Assembly (NCBI GenBank): GCA_947259875.1
Contig: CAMYNX010000028.1
Span: 1 to 34,040 of the forward strand
Direction: 5' to 3'
From: an uncultured Gammaproteobacteria bacterium
GTDB lineage: Bacteria > Pseudomonadota > Gammaproteobacteria > Arenicellales > JAANXG01
Length of the DNA: 34,040 nucleotides
Shown piece after piece: positions 1 to 8,355 of the stretch (the stretch's first letter is position 1; every line of letters begins with the position of its first letter). Position numbers and translations under genes: made by a program. The notes beneath the pieces were generated by a model that made no database searches, was not told the DNA's origin, and saw only the letters and a program-made list of their open reading frames with translations.

Positions 1-657
1 CGCTTTGCGCCGCGCGGGCGTATCGACAATCCATTTGCCCGCATACTGCGAGAACATGTACTCACCCATGTCATTCATCACTTGGATCCCCTTGACCTGC
101 GGATAAATGCTCAGCGTTTCCTCGACTTTTCTCAACATCAACTCCCAGGCGTAATTGAACATACTCCCCGACGTGTCGATGATGAATATGATGTACTCGC
201 TGTCCACCGGGATGCCGCCAACGGTGGTGTCCGCGGGCGGACGGCGGTAACTTTCGCCGAGCAGACGCCGCATCTCGGCGCTGAGTTCTTGCTTCGCTGA
301 CTGCAACCGGCCGCTGATCGCACGCTGCGCTTGCAGATCGCGTTGCGCGGATTCGAACTCACCGCGAACAGTTGCCAGATCTCCCATCAGCCGCGCGAGA
401 CTCTGTTTTATCTCGGACACCTGCTCCCGTTTGCTGTTGAATTGCCGGTTGAGGATCTGCGTGTCTCCGCGTATTTCGAAGATCTGTTCGGTGAGGTCGG
501 CGACCACTTCTTTGAGATCGGCGCGAATTGCCTCCAACACGCGGGGTTCAGCAGTCTTGGACAACACCAACACGAGGATAATGGCGCCGAATGCACAGCA
601 GATTACATCGAGGAAAGAGATACTGAACGCCTCCACGGCGCGGCGCCGGCGTCTCAT
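1..657 (-). CDS. Membrane-anchored VWA-domain protein, partial (runs off left edge)
   Basis: Open reading frame read directly from the minus strand; it is absent from the ORF track because it has no stop inside the window. The 219 visible residues start MRRRRRAVEAF. One hydrophobic helix follows (about residues 12-33, SFLDVICCAFGAIILVLVL) with an Asp at position 17. Residues 36-130 are charged and coiled-coil-like. A VWA domain then begins with the MIDAS motif DTSGS (161-165). The ATG overlaps the stop of the upstream VWA gene as ATGA, so translation is probably coupled. A short N-terminal helix with an Asp near its start resembles ExbD/TolR/MotB, and an ExbB-like gene lies two genes upstream. 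I infer a periplasmic VWA domain on a stator-like B subunit. The C-terminus is not visible. Confidence 0.85.
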   Translation of the reverse strand, partial: MRRRRRAVEAFSISFLDVICCAFGAIILVLVLSKTAEPRVLEAIRADLKEVVADLTEQIFEIRGDTQILNRQFNSKREQVSEIKQSLARLMGDLATVRGEFESAQRDLQAQRAISGRLQSAKQELSAEMRRLLGESYRRPPADTTVGGIPVDSEYIIFIIDTSGSMFNYAWELMLRKVEETLSIYPQVKGIQVMNDMGEYMFSQYAGKWIVDTPARRKA

Positions 658-1766
658 GGCCAGTCCCGCGACGGCGCCAGGAATGACCCCGTGGTCGATA
701 ACGCCAGTCTCCAGAACTCGCTGGCGGCAAACGGATCGCCTTCTATGGGAAATAATATGGTGTTGACCGGTATGTTGGCGGGCAGGCGGCCGATGGCCTG
801 GCGGAAAAACTTACGGCGTTGTTCGCCGGAAACGCGTGATCGTCCCGGCCTGGTCCTACCCTGGGTGGGCAGACCATCGCTGATGAGAAATATGTTGTCA
901 GGTCGCGGCGTCAGCGTGCGAGTCACATCGAACGCATGGTAAAGGCTGGTGCCGCCGTCCGGCACCACAGCGCGCAGCCGCGCGAATGCCTCATCGAGCA
1001 TGCCTTTGTCGCGGGTGTCCAACCATTTGCCATCGGTGCCCGCAATCACCGGCCGCGCGTTGGTATTGAACGCAAAGATTTGATACCGGCTTTCGACAGG
1101 TAGCTGGGCGAGCAGCCACTCTACCGTACGCACCGCGCGCTGCCATTTGGGAGCGTCTCGTTTTACCGCATCGGGAAGGTTGCGCAAGCGAATGATGTTG
1201 ACGATGGTTTCTTCCAGCATACTCGCGGAAGCATCCACCAGGATCAGTATGCGTTTGCCACCCATCTTCAGCCCGGTCAAATATTGACGATCCCCTTCGC
1301 CGACATAGCGCCTGACCTTGCTGCCTTGTGCTTTTTCCCTCTCCCGTTTCGCGGCCAGCTTCTGCCGGTCCTGATCGAGCTTGTTTACATCCGACTTGAG
1401 CCGGTTCACATGCTCACGCTGAGACCGTGTCTCCTTGGTAAACGTGGCAATCTCGGGTTGCATTTGCTGGATGCGATCCAATACCTCACGAGACCGGCCT
1501 TCGGTAACCACGCGTTCACGTTCGATCTCGTCAAGCACGTTTCGCAGTTCGGCCAGATAGCGCTCGCCCGCCACCACCTCGGTCTCGAGACGCGAGACCT
1601 CGCCGCGCAGATCCTGATGCACTTGCTTGCGGCGCGTCAGGGTGTCGGCATTCACGATCATCACCAACAGGATCACCGAGCCGAATCCACAGAACATCAC
1701 ATCCAGAAACGAGAGCCCGAAGACGCTGATGCCTCGCCGTTTGGTACGTGGACTGAGGGCGGCCAC
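654..1766 (-). CDS. Membrane-anchored VWA-domain protein (ExbD/MotB-like N-terminal helix)
   Basis: 370 residues with a GTG start. The N-terminus has basic residues, then one hydrophobic segment (about 17-39, FLDVMFCGFGSVILLVMIV) with Asp22 near its start. A long charged coiled coil follows (about 42-148). The VWA domain starts near 170 with the MIDAS motif DASAS (178-182); later VWA signatures are PDGGTSLYHAF and LISDGLPTQG. It is a paralogue of the downstream partial VWA gene, sharing the S-FLDV-C-FG helix pattern. It lies 21 bp after the ExbB-like gene and its TGA overlaps the next ATG. VWA domains usually bind protein partners through a metal ion. The start codon has no convincing ribosome site. 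Exact role unknown; a periplasmic effector of an energised complex is my inference. Confidence 0.85.
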   Translation of the reverse strand: MAALSPRTKRRGISVFGLSFLDVMFCGFGSVILLVMIVNADTLTRRKQVHQDLRGEVSRLETEVVAGERYLAELRNVLDEIERERVVTEGRSREVLDRIQQMQPEIATFTKETRSQREHVNRLKSDVNKLDQDRQKLAAKREREKAQGSKVRRYVGEGDRQYLTGLKMGGKRILILVDASASMLEETIVNIIRLRNLPDAVKRDAPKWQRAVRTVEWLLAQLPVESRYQIFAFNTNARPVIAGTDGKWLDTRDKGMLDEAFARLRAVVPDGGTSLYHAFDVTRTLTPRPDNIFLISDGLPTQGRTRPGRSRVSGEQRRKFFRQAIGRLPANIPVNTILFPIEGDPFAASEFWRLALSTTGSFLAPSRDWP

Positions 1767-1787
1767 AGGATGCCCGCAGTTAGATCG

Positions 1788-2600
1788 CTATCGTCTCAGG
1801 CGGCGGATCAGCCGCTGATCGCAATAGCCTTCGGTCTCGAGCACGACCCGCTCCTGGGCAAGTTGCAGCTGATGCACGAAGAACATGACGACGATGCTGA
1901 TCACCAAGGCAATAAACGTCGAATTGAACGCTACACCCAGGCTTTGGGTGACCCCGGTGATGTCACCTTCCACCGCCCGGTGCGCCTGTGCCAGCGCATC
2001 GCTGATGCCGCGCACCGTGCCAATGAAGCCAATCGAGGGAATGGCCCAGGCGATATAGCGGATGATCGACAGTTCCGACTCGAGACGCTCGGCTTCGGAC
2101 TGACACACCTCGCGTGAGGCGGTGGAAACACCTTGTACGTTGTCCGCGGCCGCAAATCGGTGCAAGGCAGCCGTCAACGCCCGCGGCAACAGCAGGTCCT
2201 TGGCACGGGCCGGCAAGGACTGAATGCGGCGCGACAGGCCCTGGGTGTCGTCCTGGGTAATCGGCGCATCGCTCGAGTCGTCGATGAGATCCGAGTTGAG
2301 CAGACGCCGTTCGCGATAGATCAATGTCCCCTTATAACCCATGATTGCAAATGCCCACAGCATGAGTACAAAACACGCTTCTTGCTCAAAGTCGCGTACC
2401 ACAACATATAACGACCGCTGCTGGACGTATTGGGGATCGGCCTGCATCCGCTCCGACTCGGCTTGCAGGAACGCCTCGGCGTTGGGTCTGATCATGGCGA
2501 CATAGAGCGCATGGATTAAGATAACGGCAACGAGTAGTGAAAATACTTGATAGATAAATTCCACTGGGATCGCCTTTTTCATGAAGTTCGCACTCATCAT
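1788..2600 (-). CDS. MotA/TolQ/ExbB-family proton-channel protein
   Basis: 270 residues. Predicted helices lie at about 14-36, 74-90, 179-200 and 222-243, with a long cytoplasmic stretch between the second and third. The third helix carries IPSIGFIGTVRGI, which matches the ExbB/TolQ/MotA signature (family form P.LGLLGTV.G). The fourth has SLGVAFNSTFIALVISI, with the conserved Thr region of the proton pathway. In this family five such subunits surround two single-helix B subunits and use the proton gradient. No ExbD, TolR or MotB is next to it; instead two VWA proteins with one Asp-bearing helix each follow. A GAGGA ribosome site precedes two adjacent ATGs; the second (2597) has the better spacing. 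Confidence 0.88.
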   Translation of the reverse strand: MMSANFMKKAIPVEFIYQVFSLLVAVILIHALYVAMIRPNAEAFLQAESERMQADPQYVQQRSLYVVVRDFEQEACFVLMLWAFAIMGYKGTLIYRERRLLNSDLIDDSSDAPITQDDTQGLSRRIQSLPARAKDLLLPRALTAALHRFAAADNVQGVSTASREVCQSEAERLESELSIIRYIAWAIPSIGFIGTVRGISDALAQAHRAVEGDITGVTQSLGVAFNSTFIALVISIVVMFFVHQLQLAQERVVLETEGYCDQRLIRRLRR

Positions 2601-2610
2601 TGATCCTCGT

Positions 2611-2838
2611 TTAAATATCAGAAGGAAATGAAATCACAGTATCCGGAGATATCTTATCCGTCGGCACAAACCGCTCGGGGAGTTTTCCCGCTCGTGGCGG
2701 GGGTCGGGACGGCGATTGGGGGATTGCCTCGGTCTGCGGCTTCTCAGGACCGGATTGTGACGTGGTCGATGGTGACTGACCCATCGCCGGCATCGCCAGC
2801 ATCAACACCAGCACCAAACTTAGCAGGCTATTCGGCAT
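2611..2838 (-). CDS. Small exported proline-rich protein
   Basis: I place the start at the internal ATG at 2838 rather than the track start at 2880, because MPNSLLSLVLVLMLAMPAMGQ is a clear signal peptide with an AMG-Q cleavage site. The mature part is about 55 residues, rich in Pro, Ser and Gln (SPSRPPPRAGKLPERF), with no recognised domain. The start overlaps the 3' end of the FHA/PEGA gene and the stop is 10 bp before the ExbB-like gene, so it is part of the same operon. It is presumably a periplasmic accessory piece. No good ribosome site is seen, which fits translational coupling. Function unknown. Confidence 0.65.
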   Translation of the reverse strand: MPNSLLSLVLVLMLAMPAMGQSPSTTSQSGPEKPQTEAIPQSPSRPPPRAGKLPERFVPTDKISPDTVISFPSDI

Positions 2839-5164
2839 AACGCGCGATCCGGAATCCAAGATCTTGCCTTGGTTTGTCACTGTAATCCCGAAAACTCAAT
2901 CGCAGTTCGCTGATGGTCGAGTGTTTCCAACCGGCACCGCGCACTACGTGGTGGCGCCCGGACGCTGGTCCGATCGGGTCTCGTACCACCCGCGCACCGG
3001 CCACGTGGACGTCGTAGAAGTCGTGGCACCATTCTGCCACGTTCCCACCGACGTCGTGGACACCCAACGAGTTCGGTAGGAAGCTGCCGACCGGGGCGGT
3101 GACCGCAAATTGGTCGTTATAGGTCGAGAGTGTATTGGGGAGCAAGCCGGTGGCTGCGCGGTCGGCGTAATTACCTGCCGAGCCGGTCGGCGGATAGTTG
3201 TTTCCCCAGTCATATTTGGTCGGACTCGGACGCTCGGCATGGCGCGCCGCGTACTCCCATTCCGCCTCGGTAGGCAGACGATAACCGTTGGTCGGCGGCC
3301 GCACAGCGACCAGCTTTTCGCCCTGTTTCGAGTATGCCGGGATCAACCCGTCCTTCTCGCTCAACCAATTCAGATAGGCGGCAGCCTCGTCCCAGCGTAT
3401 GTCGACCACCGGTTGTTGGTCGTCGTCGAGACTTCGGCCATAGGCGGAACCCGAATTGTGCTCGGCCTTGAAACGGCGGAATTGTCCATTGGTAACCTCT
3501 TTGACGCCGAGATAGAACGCCCGGGTCAGCTCCACCTGGCGCAATTGCTCGTTTGCCCGCCGGCCCTGTTCGCGACGCGATGCACCCATGGTGAACTGCC
3601 CGGGCTTGATCAACCGCAACACATGACCCTCGCCGGTGGTGACCGTCTTAGCGATTGCGGACCGTTGCGGGCTCGCGGTAGTTCTGTTTAGCGTCACCGT
3701 CACCTCTTTGCTCACTCCTGCCCGGGGCGTGACGGTCACCCGGTAAGGTTCGTAACCCGGCTTTTTGAATTCCAGCTGGTGCGGTTCGGTGGTCAACTGC
3801 AAGCGCTGGGCGCCCTCGCCACGATCCTTGCCGTCGACATACAGTTGTGCATCGGGGGGATCGCTGACAATGAATAGCGCGCCGTACTCGGCGGGTAGCG
3901 TGACGTCCAGAGACTCGGTAGCCGCGGCTTTCAAACTCACCGTCTTGGTGACCGTCTTACGGCCGGCCCTGGACAACACGATATGATGTTCTTGTTTCGG
4001 AGTGAGCGTGAGTTCGAGCGGTGTCACCCCGAAATATTGACCGTCCATTGTTACCGAAGCGCCAACCGGCTCGCTGTTAATGGCAAGCAGTCCGTGTGAC
4101 AGTTTGAGCACGAACGGCTCGAGTGTCATCGCCTCACCAGCAACCACGGTAAGCTGTGAGCGAAACGGGTCGTGCTCGTCCAACCGTAGTTCGACTGCGT
4201 GCTCCCCCGAGAGCAGGTCCATGGTTGCCGGCGTTGTACCAACCTCTTCGTTGTCAATCCATAGTGAGGCGCCGCTTGGACTCGATGCGAACGACACCGG
4301 AGCCCAATCGGGTTGCAATGTGACGTCGACCTCCTGCGAGCGGCCCATGCCTTCAACGTTCAGATCGAGTTCAATTGGTTGGTAACGAACCGCGGTTATC
4401 TGAATCTGATGCGCACCAGCACGCAGCTCGAGATCCCGAATCGGTGTCACGCCGACCTGCCGACCGTCGACACTTACGGTCGCACCGGCGACCGGACTGC
4501 TGATCAGCGAGATGCGACCGGGAAGCTTTTGCATGTCGAACGCAAACTCCTGATGCGGTCCGCGGCGGATGTCGGCCCCACGGCTGAGCGGCTGATAGCC
4601 AGGCTTGCTGGCGACGATCTCATAGCTGCCGGGATAGACCAGATACCGTTCCTGCAACTTCAATACCGGCAAGGTTCCACGCAATTCGAAGTATTCCGGT
4701 TCGGGGGTGATCGTCACCGACACCGGGGTAGCGGTAAACACAAACACCGCGACCAATAACAGAACCAGGAACATTGCCAACACACCGAGCCGCAGCATGC
4801 GGCGGCTACCGCGTTTCGCCGCCGGGGCAGTGGCAAAGGTTGCCGGTTCACCGGCGCTTTCCTGTAGTTGCAGCGTTTGTCCGGTGAACACACACGCGAG
4901 CGTCACCGCACCGATTCTTACATGGTCGCCATCCCGCAACGGCGCAGGATCTGTAAGACGGCGCTCATTGAGCAATACCGTGATTGTGGGCACACCGGGC
5001 ACCAACCACGGGTGGCCACTACGGCACTCTACGTATGCGTATTCATTTTGGCTGCGGTCCCCGGATAAGGGAATATCCGCGGCTTCACCGCCAATGCTGA
5101 GGCGCTCGCCGTCGGCACATCGCCGGTCTTTTGCATTGGTTCCAGTAATTGTAAACGCGTTCAA
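2828..5164 (-). CDS. FHA-like / TM / PEGA-repeat protein with a non-catalytic formylglycine-enzyme-type domain
   Basis: About 778 residues from a TTG start. I prefer TTG at 5164 over ATG at 5179: GAGGAG lies 5 bases before the TTG, and TTGA overlaps the stop of the TPR gene. Residues ~20-105 look like a degenerate FHA fold (SIGGEAADIPL, LRDGDHVRIGAVTL) lacking the usual SxxH and NG residues. One membrane helix is near 125-150. Four or five PEGA-type repeats follow (VSVDGRQVGVTPI, SLWIDNEEVGTTPA, VTMDGQYFGVTPL, LYVDGKDRGEG). The last ~255 residues are an FGE-sulfatase (SUMF1-like) domain (GYRLPTEAEWEYAAR, GGNVAEWCHDFYD). The catalytic Cys pair normally after the RGGSW motif is absent (RGAGWKHSTISELRLSFRD), so formylglycine synthesis is unlikely. 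Probably an inner-membrane scaffold with a periplasmic binding domain. Confidence 0.85.
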   Translation of the reverse strand: MNAFTITGTNAKDRRCADGERLSIGGEAADIPLSGDRSQNEYAYVECRSGHPWLVPGVPTITVLLNERRLTDPAPLRDGDHVRIGAVTLACVFTGQTLQLQESAGEPATFATAPAAKRGSRRMLRLGVLAMFLVLLLVAVFVFTATPVSVTITPEPEYFELRGTLPVLKLQERYLVYPGSYEIVASKPGYQPLSRGADIRRGPHQEFAFDMQKLPGRISLISSPVAGATVSVDGRQVGVTPIRDLELRAGAHQIQITAVRYQPIELDLNVEGMGRSQEVDVTLQPDWAPVSFASSPSGASLWIDNEEVGTTPATMDLLSGEHAVELRLDEHDPFRSQLTVVAGEAMTLEPFVLKLSHGLLAINSEPVGASVTMDGQYFGVTPLELTLTPKQEHHIVLSRAGRKTVTKTVSLKAAATESLDVTLPAEYGALFIVSDPPDAQLYVDGKDRGEGAQRLQLTTEPHQLEFKKPGYEPYRVTVTPRAGVSKEVTVTLNRTTASPQRSAIAKTVTTGEGHVLRLIKPGQFTMGASRREQGRRANEQLRQVELTRAFYLGVKEVTNGQFRRFKAEHNSGSAYGRSLDDDQQPVVDIRWDEAAAYLNWLSEKDGLIPAYSKQGEKLVAVRPPTNGYRLPTEAEWEYAARHAERPSPTKYDWGNNYPPTGSAGNYADRAATGLLPNTLSTYNDQFAVTAPVGSFLPNSLGVHDVGGNVAEWCHDFYDVHVAGARVVRDPIGPASGRHHVVRGAGWKHSTISELRLSFRDYSDKPRQDLGFRIARYAE

Positions 5165-6591
5165 ATCTGCTCCTCGCATCTAACATCTATGGTTTGCAAG
5201 GCCGGCCCGGCCGTGACCTTCCATTCCACGCGCACATCGCGGTATCCAACCCGCGTCCCGCGCACACGGTAAGTGCCAGGCAACAACATCATCCGCGATT
5301 CCGAGAATCTGCCGAAACGGCCGACCCGATCGATGGACACCTCGGTTTGGTTGTCGGAGCGTATCAACACCGCCACCGGGGTGCTGGCGAGCCTCACCAG
5401 ATCCTCGAGGGTATCGAGTTTTTGCCGCAGTCGCGGCCCTTGGTCCGACAGCGACACCGCACTCTGTAACAGACGGTCAGCGTTGGCCCGCGGTTCGGGC
5501 GATTGCAGGCGATCGGGGGCGTCAAGATAGGTATCCAACTGCGCATGCAATTCGGCAAGCCGCTCGGCGTGCCGAACACCCTGCAACGCAAATTGCGCTT
5601 GCGGATCGATCGCCAGCACCGCCTCGTACTCGGTAATTACGTCCCGCCAGTGCTCTTCGTGTTCGCTTCGCTGAGCGCGTGTACGATGATGTGCAATCTT
5701 TTGGGCCTGTATCGCCCGCGTCAGCCGCCGTTGCGTATCCACCACCTCCGCCGACTCCGGGTTCAGCATGCGTGCACGCTCCAGTGCGCGGCGCGCCTCG
5801 GGCAGTGCCCCACTTTCGATTGCGGTCAATGCATCAGACATGGCTTCACGGAATTCAATCTGCTTGATTGTCGCCGTTACCCGCTCCACACCCTCACGCG
5901 CTTCGCGCGAGTCGGGATCCAGGCGCCGCGCGGCGCGGTACTGTTCTTCGGCCAACGTCCATTTACGGTCCTGCTCGTGCTCGCGTCCAGACGCCAATAT
6001 AACTGCCAGGCGATCGAGGGTTTTTGCTCGTGCCGCGCCCCGTTGTGCTTGTGCATGCTGTGGGTCGATGGCGAGCGCGATAGTGAAATGTTTCTGCGCC
6101 GATTTGGCGTCGTAGCTCTCAACTGCTTGCGCACCCTGTTCCAGGGCCGTGGTCAGCCGGTCGGCCTTGGACGCTTCCAGTGCCATCAACATGGTCGAGA
6201 CATCGCGATAAGTGATGGCCGCCGCCGCAAAGTTCTGATTGGTAAACTCGGCATCGCCCTCGGCGAGGCGGGTGAGCACCGTTTCATAGTCCGCGCCGCC
6301 CCAAACCCGAACCTGCTGCGCCTCAAGCACAGTCTGATGTTCAAGCAGCTGCTGCAATGCCCGTTCTGCCTCGCGTTTTTCACGCGCGAGTCGTACCTGT
6401 TCGGCTTTTGGCGCCATCGGTTTGGCCGCCTCGGGAGCCGGCCGGTCGTTAGACTCTTCGACGACCGCGCGTTGGTCTACGAAATCCGGAAGCACCCACA
6501 CCACAATCACCACGGCAGTCAATAAGATCATGAGCGCCGCCAGCAGCGTAATCCGGACCCAAACGGGTGCGTGAATCCGAGCGCGGGTCAC
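5161..6591 (-). CDS. Membrane-anchored TPR-repeat protein with C-terminal PEGA-like domain
   Basis: 476 residues from a GTG at 6591, chosen over the track ATG at 6630 because AGAGGAAA sits about 6 bases upstream. A short basic N-terminus is followed by one membrane helix (about 12-37, LLAALMILLTAVVIVVWVL). The rest should be periplasmic: charged helical segments and TPR-like helix pairs (YRDVSTMLMALEAS, HFTIALAIDPQHAQAQRGAAR, YRAARRLDPDSREAREGVER). The last ~75 residues resemble a PEGA unit (LLPGTYRVRGTRVGYRDV), as in the downstream protein. The stop overlaps the next start as TTGA. It probably acts as a protein-interaction scaffold for the channel/VWA complex. It may be the first gene of its own transcript, because a repeat and MITE separate it from the lipoprotein gene upstream. 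Confidence 0.82.
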   Translation of the reverse strand: MTRARIHAPVWVRITLLAALMILLTAVVIVVWVLPDFVDQRAVVEESNDRPAPEAAKPMAPKAEQVRLAREKREAERALQQLLEHQTVLEAQQVRVWGGADYETVLTRLAEGDAEFTNQNFAAAAITYRDVSTMLMALEASKADRLTTALEQGAQAVESYDAKSAQKHFTIALAIDPQHAQAQRGAARAKTLDRLAVILASGREHEQDRKWTLAEEQYRAARRLDPDSREAREGVERVTATIKQIEFREAMSDALTAIESGALPEARRALERARMLNPESAEVVDTQRRLTRAIQAQKIAHHRTRAQRSEHEEHWRDVITEYEAVLAIDPQAQFALQGVRHAERLAELHAQLDTYLDAPDRLQSPEPRANADRLLQSAVSLSDQGPRLRQKLDTLEDLVRLASTPVAVLIRSDNQTEVSIDRVGRFGRFSESRMMLLPGTYRVRGTRVGYRDVRVEWKVTAGPALQTIDVRCEEQI

Positions 6592-6639
6592 GCCGTTTCC
6601 TCTACCGCACCTGGAGCCCGCATATTGCACCGAGGCGCC

Positions 6640-7090
6640 CCGCCCTTATTCATGGTACACAACTGGAGACACCCACAGAGCTTCATCCCGGTAATGACAA
6701 TATTGAACTCCTTAGGTTTCTTGGCAAGAATAAGGGCTGGGCTATCCCGACCCTGACTGGTCCTCGCACGCCTGCGCTTGGCCTTCACTCGATCCAACGC
6801 CCGCTATGGGTCTTATTCTGTTGAAAAACTCCAAATTTTTCGAAACGACAAAGTCATTTTTCCTACAGGCAATTTTAAATTCTGATACATGGGGGGGATC
6901 TTATAATTAACGATTTCTTCCTACCGAGTCACCGGCGAGCTTGTGCATAAAATACTACGCCAGGTTTAGGACGTATTAGTATTTACCAGAAAATTCGCCT
7001 TCCCAATTATTCGAGTTTTTCAACAGAATCGGTCTCGCTCCAGGCACCGCCCTCAGCTGCACGAATCCTGCGTCAGCATCCGGGATCCTG
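6640..7090. repeat. Dispersed ~229-bp repeat, copy A, split by a MITE-like insertion
   Basis: If 6814-7035 (the insertion plus one copy of its 5-bp duplication) is removed, 229 bp remain that align end to end with the reverse complement of 17901-18130 (230 bp). Shared blocks include CCGCC-TTATTC at one end, CTATCCC, CGCACGCCTG versus CGAACGCCTG, CTTCACTC, and CATCCGGGATCCT at the other end. The first ~100 bp are bounded by an inverted pair GCCCTTATTC / GAATAAGGGC. The copies are diverged, so the repeat is old. It fills most of the intergenic space between the lipoprotein and TPR genes. Small ORFs on the track here are repeat-derived. Confidence 0.7.
6814..7030. mobile_element. 217-bp MITE-like element with perfect 17-bp terminal inverted repeats
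   Basis: ATTCTGTTGAAAAACTC at 6815-6831 is repeated as its exact reverse complement at 7013-7029. The element is flanked by the 5-bp direct repeat GGTCT (6809-6813 and 7031-7035), as expected for a target-site duplication. It is AT-rich, unlike its surroundings, and has no ORF long enough for a transposase, so it would need one in trans. The interrupted target is repeat copy A; copy B at 17901-18130 is uninterrupted and gives the pre-insertion state. The parent IS family is not identified. Confidence 0.75.
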
Positions 7091-7122
7091 GTGAGAAATG
7101 CGGGCTCGATCACCACGTGGGG

Positions 7123-8355
7123 TCATTTCACCGGCAATGATTGGGGCTGATCGTCGTCCGCAATGTCGGGCGTCGGCGCGCCGGTTTCGGTTGCATACAT
7201 CTCACTGAGCAGAAGGCGCCACTGGTGAAACTGCTGTTCGGCCGAGCCGGTCAATTCCACCGTCTGTCCCTCGACGTTGAGTACCAATGGCGCCACCTCG
7301 GCGTTGAACGACTCGCCAAGCTCGCGAATCGCATCCTCATGGATCGCCTTCTGTGCACTGATGTCCATTCCGCGCTTGACGTTATACGCACCGCCGAGGA
7401 CCATCACATCGCGTACCGACTCGGTGCCAGAGTCTCCACCCAAGACCTCAACTGCGATGGCGCCAACGATCATCGCGGCGCCCAGCAAATAGCGATTGGC
7501 TGCCTTTTGTCTTACCTCGCGCAACGCCGCAGCCTCGTCGCTACGGGCCTTGCGCCAGTCGAAATAGGGGTCAGCCATCTCGGCATTGAACTTGTCGTAG
7601 TATCCGTTTACAACATCGATCAGCATATGTTCGCGCTCGCGGACCTTCAACACTCGATCGAGCATCGGATCGTCTTGGGCAGGCAGTCTTATAATGCGAT
7701 ATTGGCCGTCGTCGGTCGAGGTAACAAAGCCGTCGAACGCCTCCGGCGCCAGCGATTTACCAAATCTAAGTTTGGCGATACGTTGGATCTCCAAGATCCG
7801 GTCCGCCGACAATTTCGCTTTGTGGCGGTACAGGTCATTGGCGATGCGATTGTAGACATCCTGAAACACTTCGTTTTCGTTGGCGTCGAGGTAGGCTTGG
7901 GCATCAACCCGTTTCTCATACACAGAACTGAACCACCGATTTCCCGAGGAATCGGATACCTTTACCTCTAATTCCAAGACCTCACCGTCAGATTCTAAGA
8001 TCTTCCCTTCCACCAAGACATTGACGGCGTGGGTTTGCGCCGGCACCACGCGCACGGCGCCCCAGTGACTCGTTCTCTGCAATGTATCGCGCAGAACCAG
8101 CGGAATGAAACGCGCCTCGGCGGACCGGATCTCGGCAGTCAGGCCCTTCTTCTCACGGTCCTTTTCGCTGATCTCACCGGGATCGAAGACGCGAATGCCA
8201 ACGTCAAGGAGTTGTTGCTCCTGAAGCTCGGCCTGCGCGTTGATCACCGGCGTGTCTTCGACCTTTTCGGCAACGGTCATGGTCTGGCACCCCGCCACCA
8301 GCATGGCCGCGATCGCCAAAATGATCACCAAACCACTCGATCTCACCGCTGTCAT
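7123..8355 (-). CDS. Outer-membrane-type lipoprotein of unknown function
   Basis: 410 residues. Signal peptide with lipobox LVAGC (Cys23); the residue after Cys is Gln, so no Asp inner-membrane retention signal. Residues ~45-150 resemble the mixed alpha/beta fold seen in CsgG/TolB-N-type lipoproteins (LLDVGIRVFDPG, VNVLVEGKILESDGEVLELEV); this is a shape-level impression only. A hydrophobic stretch, YLLGAAMIVGAIAVEVLGG, lies near residues 285-305. The ATG overlaps the stop of the upstream gene as ATGA, so the two are co-translated. Its position upstream of the TPR, ExbB-like and VWA genes suggests it may be the outer-membrane partner of that complex. I do not recognise a named family. Confidence 0.8.
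   Translation of the reverse strand: MTAVRSSGLVIILAIAAMLVAGCQTMTVAEKVEDTPVINAQAELQEQQLLDVGIRVFDPGEISEKDREKKGLTAEIRSAEARFIPLVLRDTLQRTSHWGAVRVVPAQTHAVNVLVEGKILESDGEVLELEVKVSDSSGNRWFSSVYEKRVDAQAYLDANENEVFQDVYNRIANDLYRHKAKLSADRILEIQRIAKLRFGKSLAPEAFDGFVTSTDDGQYRIIRLPAQDDPMLDRVLKVREREHMLIDVVNGYYDKFNAEMADPYFDWRKARSDEAAALREVRQKAANRYLLGAAMIVGAIAVEVLGGDSGTESVRDVMVLGGAYNVKRGMDISAQKAIHEDAIRELGESFNAEVAPLVLNVEGQTVELTGSAEQQFHQWRLLLSEMYATETGAPTPDIADDDQPQSLPVK

Noticed and set aside
1284-2117. 277-residue plus-strand ORF
   Set aside because: Antisense to the VWA and ExbB-like genes, both with clear motifs.
2828-3600. Active formylglycine-generating enzyme and a partner sulfatase
   Set aside because: The catalytic Cys pair is missing and no sulfatase gene is in the window.
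5503-6525. 340-residue plus-strand ORF
   Set aside because: It is antisense to the well-supported TPR gene, has no domain and no ribosome site; it is a shadow of GC-rich coding sequence.
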